Below the pieces are notes generated by a model that worked only from the letters and a program-made list of their open reading frames with translations, did no database searches and had not been told where the DNA came from. From contig JBBKWJ010000156.1 in the NCBI GenBank assembly GCA_037968895.1, positions 1-5,489 of the forward strand: a DNA stretch of 5,489 nucleotides, given 5' to 3'. The translations under genes were made by a program, and so were the position numbers. Source of the stretch: JBBKWJ01 sp037968895 (GTDB lineage Bacteria > Actinomycetota > Acidimicrobiia > Acidimicrobiales > SZUA-35). Shown here piece after piece: positions 1-5,472 of the stretch (position 1 is its first letter; each line of letters begins with the position of its first letter).

Positions 1-437
1 GTCACTTCGGGTGAGTCCGGCTTGCACAGGGGCGGCCAGTTATTCGCATCGCGATGCCACATCTGCGCTGACTCACCGGGACCGATGATCATCATCTGCC
101 CGGTATTCAGCCAATAGTCATCACACGACGGGAGCAGCAGAGTGTCGGCAACGCCTCGCAAGGTTGGCGCCAGCATGATGTCTTCGAACGCTTGACTCCG
201 CCACCCAAGTCGGGTGAACCGCTTCGTTTGACTCCCCCAGAATTCAGCCATTCGTTCGCTGCCGGAGGTCGCACCAGACCCATGCGTCTCGGTTTCCGAG
301 GTGATGTCTTCCCGGAAACGGTCGATTAGCGCCGACCCGAGCAGGTCGCGCAAAATAACGCCACCTTCTTCGTTCACATGACCAATGACCTCGGCCAGTT
401 CGGCATCGCTAGGCAGCACAGCGAGTTCAGCTCTCAT
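1..437 (-). CDS. PhyH-type Fe(II)/2-oxoglutarate dioxygenase, N-terminal part (cut by window edge)
   Basis: The frame gives 145 residues from ATG at 437 and leaves the window still open, so only the N-terminal portion is visible. It opens with a helical segment followed by VNEEGGVILRDLL (residues 21-33), the 'G-x-V/I-x-[LR]-D-L-L' opening usual in the phytanoyl-CoA dioxygenase superfamily. Near the visible end, IIGPGESAQMWHRD (residues 117-130) carries the iron-binding H-x-D pair, H128 and D130, in the family's usual 'PG..aQ.lHRD' setting. The distal histidine and the 2-oxoglutarate-binding arginine should lie beyond position 1. These enzymes are cytosolic and hydroxylate, or more rarely halogenate, small molecules or carrier-bound substrates; the substrate here is unknown. 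The gene diverges from the second oxygenase across 110 bases. No Shine-Dalgarno site precedes the ATG; a TANNNT box lies 7 bases before it. The frame stays open to another ATG at 563, but that would overlap the divergent gene. Family call fairly sure, start moderately so. Confidence 0.82.
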   Translation of the reverse strand, partial: MRAELAVLPSDAELAEVIGHVNEEGGVILRDLLGSALIDRFREDITSETETHGSGATSGSERMAEFWGSQTKRFTRLGWRSQAFEDIMLAPTLRGVADTLLLPSCDDYWLNTGQMMIIGPGESAQMWHRDANNWPPLCKPDSPEV

Positions 438-444
438 TTCAAGA

Positions 445-450
445 ACACTA
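445..450 (-). promoter_or_regulatory. Candidate -10 box for a leaderless PhyH-type oxygenase transcript
   Basis: Read on the minus strand, TAGTGT fits the TANNNT -10 consensus and ends 7 bases before the ATG at 437. Transcription would then begin at or next to the start codon. No purine-rich ribosome site is visible. A TTGAAC lies upstream (464-469), but its 13-base spacing is too short for an ordinary -35. Judged only by eye. Confidence 0.35.
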
Positions 451-466
451 GAGCACCGGGTCAGTT

Positions 467-490
467 CAAGCCCATGCCAATACAAGCCCA
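467..490. repeat. Direct repeat CAAGCCCA in the divergent promoter region
   Basis: CAAGCCCA occurs at 467-474 and again at 483-490, a 16-base step, between the two divergent oxygenase genes. Such a pair could be a regulator site, but it is short and could be chance. Confidence 0.25.
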
Positions 491-535
491 CATCACTGAC
501 ACTTGGGTCGTCTGTCTTGGCGGTTGGCCGACGAC

Positions 536-541
536 TACAAT
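536..541 (+). promoter_or_regulatory. Candidate -10 box for a leaderless IPNS-type oxygenase transcript
   Basis: TACAAT is close to the sigma-70-type consensus TATAAT and ends exactly 6 bases before ATG at 548. That spacing puts the predicted transcription start on the A of the start codon, the arrangement of leaderless mRNAs. There is no Shine-Dalgarno site before this ATG. No convincing -35 is seen: TTGGCG at 517-522 is only 13 bases away. Confidence 0.5.
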
Positions 542-547
542 CCGACG

Positions 548-1600
548 ATGCAGTCTGGAGCATTTAGCGAAATCCCTATCGTCGACCTGGGACCTCTGCG
601 GCAGGGACCAGACGCTCGCGCCAAACTGGCAGACGAGTTGCGCGAAATTTGCCACGAGGTCGGGTTCTTCATAGCCACGAACCACGGAGTTGACCCGAAG
701 CTGGTCGATTCGGTGTTTGATGCGATGCGATCCTTCTATGCGCTCCCGACCGACCAGAAGCAGCTGATCGACAAGATGGCCTCGCGCCATTTCCGGGGCT
801 GGGAATCACTTGGTTCGGAGTACACGAACAATCGGCCAGACATGCGGGAACAGATCGACCTATGGAGCGAGTGGCCGGCCCGAGATCGAGAAGTGACGCC
901 AAACTATCTGCGTCTACTTGGCCCAAACCAGTGGCTTCCCAACGACGTAATCCCTGGGTTCCGAGCCCTCCTCGATGAATACTTCGCCCGTCTTGGCGAG
1001 TTGGGAGACAGCCTTTTACGCGTCTTCTCGCTCAGCCTCGGCCTAGACGAAGACCATCTCACCGGCTACTTCGGCGACGAGCCAATGTCGCTCATCAAAC
1101 TGATCAATTACCCGCCAACTCCGGCGGGACAGGCTGGCGTCAACGCCCATCACGACGCGGGCTTCGTCACCCTCTTGGCCGCCGGGCACACGCCGGGGCT
1201 TCAAGTCGGAAACAGCAACGGCGAATGGATCAACGTGCCGACGGTTGAGGACGCATTCGTTGTCAACCTCGGAGAGATGCTCCAGGGGATCTCCGGCAAC
1301 TACTTCGTTGCGACGCCGCACCGTGTCATTACCACCGAGCCCCGAATGTCCGTCGGGTACTTCCACGGACCCTCGCTGACGACAGCTCTCGATCCGCTCC
1401 CGATTTCCCCCCAACTCACCGCAGCGGTCGCAGCCAGCGAACGCCACGCCAACGCTGGCTTCATGGCGAGCAGTTCCGAGACTGACGCTGGTGTCGGAGA
1501 CATGTCGAGCGCGTATCGGGCATCAACCTACGGCGAGCAGCTTTGGAACTACTTCAGCCGGAGCTACCCAAAGAACATGGAAGCCCATTATCCAACGTGA
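548..1600 (+). CDS. Isopenicillin-N-synthase-family Fe(II)/2-oxoglutarate dioxygenase
   Basis: A complete 350-residue protein, the usual length for this cytosolic family (PcbC-like). The N-terminal DIOX_N domain (about residues 8-115) starts with IPIVDLGPL and contains GFFIATNHGVD (39-49). The C-terminal 2OG-Fe(II) oxygenase domain (about 180-280) carries the iron ligands H201-x-D203 in NAHHDAGFVTLL and the distal H258 in ATPHRV. R266-x-S268 in RMSVGYF is the 2-oxoglutarate-binding pair. All catalytic residues are present, so the enzyme should be active. The R-x-S pair points to 2-oxoglutarate use, although true IPNS keeps R-x-S without that cosubstrate, so this is not decisive. Likely chemistry is hydroxylation, desaturation or ring closure of an amino-acid-like substrate; which one cannot be told. 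ATG548 was chosen because the IPIVDL opening follows within ten residues and a -10 box sits 6 bases upstream. A TTG at 503 would add 15 unconvincing residues. The gene ends 12 bases from the convergent carrier-GNAT gene. Confidence 0.93.
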   Translation: MQSGAFSEIPIVDLGPLRQGPDARAKLADELREICHEVGFFIATNHGVDPKLVDSVFDAMRSFYALPTDQKQLIDKMASRHFRGWESLGSEYTNNRPDMREQIDLWSEWPARDREVTPNYLRLLGPNQWLPNDVIPGFRALLDEYFARLGELGDSLLRVFSLSLGLDEDHLTGYFGDEPMSLIKLINYPPTPAGQAGVNAHHDAGFVTLLAAGHTPGLQVGNSNGEWINVPTVEDAFVVNLGEMLQGISGNYFVATPHRVITTEPRMSVGYFHGPSLTTALDPLPISPQLTAAVAASERHANAGFMASSSETDAGVGDMSSAYRASTYGEQLWNYFSRSYPKNMEAHYPT

Positions 1601-1612
1601 ACGCCCCTGACT

Positions 1613-3010
1613 CTAGGCGATGACGTTGACCGCCTCGCCAAAGGCACCCATCCACGACTCACCGTCAGACCGACTCAGGAACGCTGCTTCACCGAAGAGA
1701 ACGTCCTCAAGGTCGGCGCGATTCGTGTGCCTCAAGGGATGTGACGATGACGGTCGGAGTTTGACCGACCGGTGTGCGACGACCTCGCGCAGATGCGGCT
1801 CGACCCTGCCATCGACAACGGCACCACCGTTGTCGTAAGCGTCGTGGAGCAAGTGGGCAAACACCGAAGGTAACTCTGACGCTTCACCGGCGAGCTGCCA
1901 GACGTGCGATATGCCACCCCGATTGAGCAGGTAGACGTACCATCCCGAGATGGCGCCACTGGCATTGCGGAAGAGCGCACTGCGCACCTCGCCCTTTCCA
2001 GCCGCAGCCATCGCCTCAAACTGCCACGCCAAAAGGTCGACGCCATACGACGGTCGAAGAGCGAAGTCCGCCGGAAGTCCGGCAATACCATCTCGTAGAG
2101 CTTCCGGCGAAAGCGACTCGGCAACAAGTTTCGGGCGCTTTGGCAAGAGGAGACGAGCGACGGGGGCGACCGCCCGATCGCCAAGCACGACCGCGCCGTT
2201 GGCCCGGGATCCCGCACCCCGTCCGCGAAGGAAATGGTCATTGGCGAAGGTCAGTGGCCGAAGGACGACGGTCCAGCGTTCACGAACCACATCTGCGCGC
2301 TTTCCTCCGAGCTTTGTCCACATCTCAAGCACCGTGTCGGTGGCACTGTCGCTGATCGTGAAGTCTTGCCGGCCAGCCAGATATCGCTGCAAAAGGAACA
2401 AGCCGACGCCGATGGTTGGTGCATGAGGGTCGATGATTAGCGGGCCACAGCTACTCATACGGACGGGCGATCCGTTGAATTCGAAACGGCGGACGCTTGA
2501 TCCGATGAAACCAACGAGCTTTCCGTCCGCGTCTACCGCGATCAGAGAGGGGATCTCAGCGTCGGCGTGTGGGTGGTCGAAGAAGTAGTTGGCCAAAACG
2601 CTGGTGAAGTACTCGAGCTGAGCCTGACTTGGCTGTCGCTTCATGAGCAACAGGGCAGCAACCTCGCCGAGACGGTCACGGTCGAGCGGGCGTATTTCGC
2701 CGCCACCGGGAAGCGGGAACGCCTGGCCGACCGGTGACGCGCTGACCGACGCCAATGAAGCGCTATTCGCAGCGACCAACAAGGCCAGGCTTCGTGCCGT
2801 CCGAAGGTCGTCGAGTTCGAGGGCATCAAGCGGAATCTCGACGCCAAAGGCTGACTCGAGCTCCGTCATCACCTCGATGAGTGCCAGCGAATCGAGTACG
2901 CCAGACTCAAGCAGGTCGAAGTCGGGCGACTCGATGTCGACACCCAAGGTCTTCTCGAGAAGTTCCACTATCTGGGGGGTGATATCCGATCTTGCCTTAA
3001 GGTCAGACAC
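1613..3010 (-). CDS. Carrier protein-GNAT acyltransferase fusion
   Basis: A 465-residue fusion. Residues 1-78 form an acyl/peptidyl carrier domain with the motif SGVLDSLALIEV; S41 is the expected 4'-phosphopantetheine site, followed by LESAFGVEIP, typical of DltC- and PCP-like carriers. After an Ala/Ser-rich linker (79-104), residues 106-260 look like a GNAT fold: LIAVDADGKLVGFIG, then CGPLIIDPHAPTIGVG. The pyrophosphate loop reads PTIGVG (198-203), keeping G-x-G but with proline where GNATs usually have Q or R. Residues 300-465 resemble a second GNAT-like half (SGAISGWYVYLLNRGGISHVW). Likely role (inference): the carrier holds an aminoacyl thioester made by the overlapping upstream adenylation gene, and the GNAT part transfers it to an acceptor. 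GTG3010 is chosen because GAGG stands 6 bases upstream and the GTGTCTGA overlap is 8 bases; a start at 3049 would overlap by 47. No terminator is seen in the 12 bases before the convergent gene. Confidence 0.85.
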   Translation of the reverse strand: MSDLKARSDITPQIVELLEKTLGVDIESPDFDLLESGVLDSLALIEVMTELESAFGVEIPLDALELDDLRTARSLALLVAANSASLASVSASPVGQAFPLPGGGEIRPLDRDRLGEVAALLLMKRQPSQAQLEYFTSVLANYFFDHPHADAEIPSLIAVDADGKLVGFIGSSVRRFEFNGSPVRMSSCGPLIIDPHAPTIGVGLFLLQRYLAGRQDFTISDSATDTVLEMWTKLGGKRADVVRERWTVVLRPLTFANDHFLRGRGAGSRANGAVVLGDRAVAPVARLLLPKRPKLVAESLSPEALRDGIAGLPADFALRPSYGVDLLAWQFEAMAAAGKGEVRSALFRNASGAISGWYVYLLNRGGISHVWQLAGEASELPSVFAHLLHDAYDNGGAVVDGRVEPHLREVVAHRSVKLRPSSSHPLRHTNRADLEDVLFGEAAFLSRSDGESWMGAFGEAVNVIA

Positions 3011-4586
3011 AAATTTCCTCGAAACTTTCTCGTATTGCCCGCCGGTCAATCTTTCCGTTCGCGTTCTTTGGAAGCACGTCGTATGACTGCCAACGGACGG
3101 GGATCATGTAGCGCGGCAGCGACGCCGCGAGCCGCTTACGCAGCGTCAGCACGGCGGCATCCTCGCCGGCTGAAAGATCGAGTCCCGTGTACGCGCACGC
3201 GACGAGCTTTCCGGCATCGTCGTCGTCGAGTGCGACAACGGCGCACTCCTTCGCCATCCCCAACGCGTCGATGGCGGCTTCAATCTCGCCGAGTTCGATT
3301 CGGTATCCACGACTTTTGATCTGTGAGTCTGACCGGCCGAGCAACAGCAGCTCGCCGTCGGGGCCGGTCTTCGCGAGATCGCCCGTGCGGTAGAGCCGAC
3401 TTTCGTCGGTGCTAACAAAGAAGGCCTCGGCGGTCTTTACTGGATCTCGCCAATAGCCAGCTGACAGGCCCACGCCACCGATGACTAGGTTCCCGACCTC
3501 GCCTGGCCCGGTAGGATGTCCGGCGTCGTCGAGAATCTGAAGCGATTCGCCAGGGCACGCCACGCCAATGGGGATCGGGCTCGTCGGCGTCGCTGGTCGT
3601 TTATCGACGGTGTAGTAACTCGACGCGATCGTGGCCTCTGTGGGACCGTACAGATTGGTGAACGTGACTCCGGGCAACCGATCCATGAGATAGAGCAAGG
3701 TTGGCGTCGGCATCATTTCACCGCACCACAGAAGGCGCGTGAGGGATGGAAACTCAGCGTCATCCATGGCCCCTGACCGCATCAAGAGGGTCAAGATCGA
3801 TGGCACACTGAACCACTGATTGATCTCGTGCTCCTGCATGAAACCGGCGATTTTGGCCGGCAAAAGATTGGTTGATTGCGGGACAAGGTGGAGTTCGGCT
3901 CCCGCACCAATCGTGGCGTAGATATCAAACGTTGAGAGGTCGAAGTGCAGTGGTGGATGTCCCGAGATCCGTTCACCAGGGTGTGTGCCGAAGTAGTTGA
4001 TCCCCCAGTCAACGAAGTGGCAAACATTCTCGTGGCTTATGACAACACCTTTTGGGTCACCGGTGGATCCCGAGGTGAACAACAGATGGGCTGCGTCGGA
4101 TGGGCTCGCTGCACTACCAACCGCAGACCGATCCTGACGTAGGACGTCTTCGTGATCGAAGGCAAGTGGCAGATTGGCGACCCCGTATTCGAGCGCGCCG
4201 ATACGGAGGTTCGCGTTCACTCCAGGAGTGGCGAGAACCTCAGCCAGGCGATTCGCCCCTGCGGCCGCAGTCACCACAAAGGACGGCTCGGCCGAGACGA
4301 AGATTCGTGCAAGTCGTGCTGATGGCGATGACGTGTCGACCGGAACATAAACCGCGCCGGCCTTTAAGATCGCGAGAAACGCAGTGATCGCCCGCAATCC
4401 CTTCGGCGCGAAAACCACAACTCGGTCTCCTGGCATACAGCCAGAGCCGACAAGGGCCCGGGCCAGCGCGTTGCTTTCCTGGTCAAGGGCTTCATAAGTC
4501 AGCGATTGTTCACCGTCGACCAGTGCCCGAGCAGACGGCTGCCGTCCTGCGGTAGTGACGAATCTGTCTTGAATGAGTCGACTCAT
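3003..4586 (-). CDS. Stand-alone amino-acid adenylation enzyme (NRPS-like, DltA-like pocket)
   Basis: A 527-residue cytosolic AMP-forming ligase with only an adenylation domain. Core motifs in order: FTSGSTGDPKG (A3, 170-180), HFDLSTFDIY (A4, 214-223), NLYGPTEAT (A5, 311-319), YRTGDLA (A7, 399-405), GRSDSQIKSRGYRIE (A8, 417-431) and PKNANGKIDR (A10, 506-515), with catalytic K512. It should convert an amino acid and ATP to the aminoacyl-adenylate and load a phosphopantetheine thiol, most likely on the carrier domain of the gene it overlaps by 8 bases. Aligned by eye to GrsA, the pocket reads D216-L217-F220-F259-L286-C288-L312-I320-A321-K512. D216 fits an alpha-amino-acid substrate. The WCGE (287-290) cysteine recalls DltA, which takes D-alanine, so a small substrate such as Ala, Gly or Ser is likely but unproven. 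ATG4586 was chosen; TTG4607 would add seven residues. Neither has a clear ribosome site. Confidence 0.93.
   Translation of the reverse strand: MSRLIQDRFVTTAGRQPSARALVDGEQSLTYEALDQESNALARALVGSGCMPGDRVVVFAPKGLRAITAFLAILKAGAVYVPVDTSSPSARLARIFVSAEPSFVVTAAAGANRLAEVLATPGVNANLRIGALEYGVANLPLAFDHEDVLRQDRSAVGSAASPSDAAHLLFTSGSTGDPKGVVISHENVCHFVDWGINYFGTHPGERISGHPPLHFDLSTFDIYATIGAGAELHLVPQSTNLLPAKIAGFMQEHEINQWFSVPSILTLLMRSGAMDDAEFPSLTRLLWCGEMMPTPTLLYLMDRLPGVTFTNLYGPTEATIASSYYTVDKRPATPTSPIPIGVACPGESLQILDDAGHPTGPGEVGNLVIGGVGLSAGYWRDPVKTAEAFFVSTDESRLYRTGDLAKTGPDGELLLLGRSDSQIKSRGYRIELGEIEAAIDALGMAKECAVVALDDDDAGKLVACAYTGLDLSAGEDAAVLTLRKRLAASLPRYMIPVRWQSYDVLPKNANGKIDRRAIRESFEEICV
3017..3020 (-). promoter_or_regulatory. 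Shine-Dalgarno site deciding the carrier-GNAT start
   Basis: On the minus strand GAGG is followed by AAATTT and then GTG at 3010. It lies inside the last codons of the adenylation gene, so the second gene is translated from the same mRNA, probably coupled to termination of the first. It supports GTG3010 over the upstream start at 3049. Confidence 0.6.
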
Positions 4587-4627
4587 GCGGCTGCCAATGA
4601 TCGGCAAACGGCCAGTCTGATAGCCAT

Positions 4628-4665
4628 TGTTGCGTTTTCGGCGGCGTGCACCGCAACACAGTTGC
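4628..4665. repeat. Alternating inverted repeats upstream of the adenylation gene
   Basis: TGTTGCG (4628-4634) is matched by its exact complement CGCAACA (4652-4658) across a 17-base loop. The second arm can instead pair with the next GTTGC in GCAACACAGTTGC (4653-4665). The middle arm can thus join either neighbour but not both. It lies 42-79 bases upstream of ATG4586, so it may be an operator or a 5' leader structure. Arms are short and chance is possible. Confidence 0.3.
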
Positions 4666-4852
4666 TACGCCCACTGCGAAAAGAGCCCGAGCACTTTGAA
4701 CCCGCCGAATAAGAACCAACGTCCATCGTTACACCGTTTCTGTCGCCACCGTAAGTAGCTGCAATTCACTCTGCGTGACAGCGGCTCACTGGAAACTATC
4801 ACGGTGCGATCGAGCCGAAAATGGGCCGTAAGGCTGTTCGTTTAGGTCGCTT

Positions 4853-4862
4853 TGGCATGCCA
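4853..4862. repeat. Perfect 10-base palindrome TGGCATGCCA
   Basis: TGGCATGCCA reads the same on both strands and sits about 40 bases upstream of the -10-like box of the unknown gene, a plausible operator position. Its flanked half TTGGCATG also occurs on the minus strand at 473-480, between the two oxygenase genes. Confidence 0.3.
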
Positions 4863-4901
4863 TACGACTCATGTACCTGGCTCAGGATCTGCAAATGTCG
4901 C

Positions 4902-4907
4902 TACATT
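4902..4907 (+). promoter_or_regulatory. Candidate -10 box for the unknown gene
   Basis: TACATT fits TANNNT and ends 7 bases before GTG at 4915. It matches the layout before ATG548 (TACAAT, 6 bases) and ATG437 (TAGTGT, 7 bases). No Shine-Dalgarno site lies before this GTG, which again suggests a leaderless transcript. No -35 is recognisable. Confidence 0.4.
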
Positions 4908-4914
4908 CGGCGAC

Positions 4915-5415
4915 GTGATACTTCCACCCGAATCCCTGGCCTGGCTTCGCGATCAGTACGCCGTTGCTGGCACCTACCCCGAGCCAGCGACAACAGCAGC
5001 GCAGCTACGAGAGCTTGCCCTGCGTACTCCCGCCTGGGTCCAGCCATATCGAGACATCGCGACTCGTTTGGCCGACCAAACAAGCGACGACACCTCGACT
5101 GATGCCGCGTTCGTTCGTGACACCTTCGTCGAGCTAGTCGGGTTGGCGGAAGCGTGTCCTCAGGTCGTCGGCGTCGACTTCCCCTCAATCGGGCTTACCC
5201 GAGCCGAGTGGCTGCGCGGCAACCTCCATCTCGAGGTCAATGCCGAAGCAGATCAGACCAGTACCCGCACGATGTTGCGGATCGTCGGGGCCGAGCCTCG
5301 AGTCTGGGAACTCAACGGCATCGCCGGAGCGTCAATGGAATTCACTCAGGCTGCGGTTCTGGTCACGTTTCCCCGCGAAAGCGGAGAGCTCGAGTTCGTC
5401 GCTGGCAGCTACTAG
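4915..5415 (+). CDS. Protein of unknown function (166 residues)
   Basis: I do not recognise this protein. The first 80 or so residues look alpha-helical, including LPPESLAWLRDQYAV (3-17), RTPAWVQPYRDIATRL (37-52) and FVRDTFVELVGLAEA (66-80). The second half looks beta-rich: LHLEVNA (104-110), TMLRIVGAEPRVWEL (119-133), AAVLVTFP (146-153) and LEFVAGSY at the end. It is acidic, has no signal peptide or membrane segment, and contains a single cysteine (C81), so it is probably a soluble cytoplasmic protein. Clean codon use and helix and strand periodicity support real coding. GTG4915 was chosen because a TACATT box lies 7 bases before it; a TTG at 4852 in the same frame would add 21 residues with no family-like character. 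It points away from the adenylation gene, so a shared regulator is possible, but its membership of the pathway is not shown. The frame stays open after the TAG to the window edge. Confidence 0.7.
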   Translation: MILPPESLAWLRDQYAVAGTYPEPATTAAQLRELALRTPAWVQPYRDIATRLADQTSDDTSTDAAFVRDTFVELVGLAEACPQVVGVDFPSIGLTRAEWLRGNLHLEVNAEADQTSTRTMLRIVGAEPRVWELNGIAGASMEFTQAAVLVTFPRESGELEFVAGSY

Positions 5416-5472
5416 CGCATCTATTTGGTACCAGGTACCAGCGCATCTACGCGTTACGCGGTGAACGCATCT
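5416..5472. repeat. Repeat and palindrome cluster after the unknown gene
   Basis: CGCATCT occurs three times (5416-5422, 5442-5448, 5466-5472) at steps of 26 and 24 bases. Each gap between copies holds a palindrome with a single central base: TGGTACC-A-GGTACCA (5426-5440) and CGCGT-T-ACGCG (5450-5460), centres 22 bases apart. There is no run of T after them, so a rho-independent terminator is not supported. An operator array for a gene beyond the right edge, or a recombination site, are possible readings. Confidence 0.45.

Larger units (their letters stand above)
4587..4914. other. Divergent intergenic region between adenylation gene and unknown gene
   Basis: No convincing gene is seen in these 328 bases; short open frames have no ribosome site or family-like sequence. 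The stretch must hold promoters for both flanking genes. It contains the inverted repeats at 4628-4665, a perfect palindrome at 4853-4862 and a -10-like box at 4902-4907. No clear -10 box is seen at leaderless spacing before the adenylation gene. Confidence 0.6.

Noticed and set aside
503..547. TTG start for the IPNS-type oxygenase
   Set aside because: It would place the TACAAT promoter box inside the gene and add residues outside the conserved domain.
438..563. N-terminal extension of the PhyH-type gene back to an in-frame ATG at 563
   Set aside because: It would overlap the divergent oxygenase start and promoter; the added residues are Cys/Arg-rich and unlike the family, and ATG437 has a -10 box at leaderless spacing.
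1601..1612. Shared terminator between the convergent oxygenase and carrier-GNAT genes
   Set aside because: The 12-base gap contains no hairpin or T-run that I can see.
1732..2241. Open minus-strand frame of 169 codons inside the carrier-GNAT gene
   Set aside because: Same strand but another frame of a well-supported gene; Arg/Ser-rich, no motif, typical of GC-rich shadow frames.
1950..2426. Open plus-strand frame of 158 codons opposite the carrier-GNAT gene
   Set aside because: Antisense to a recognised domain protein, Arg/Ser/Pro-rich composition and no ribosome site.
2643..3086. Open plus-strand frame of 147 codons opposite the carrier domain
   Set aside because: Antisense shadow; serine-rich low-complexity translation that mirrors the codons of the carrier domain.
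1613..4586. Teichoic-acid D-alanylation (dlt) operon
   Set aside because: Only the DltA-like pocket and carrier motif fit; the carrier is fused to GNAT, and no DltB-type membrane acyltransferase or DltD lies in the window.
4506..4719. Short open frames on both strands at the start of the adenylation gene and its upstream region
   Set aside because: No ribosome sites and no recognisable sequence; they overlap the adenylation start.
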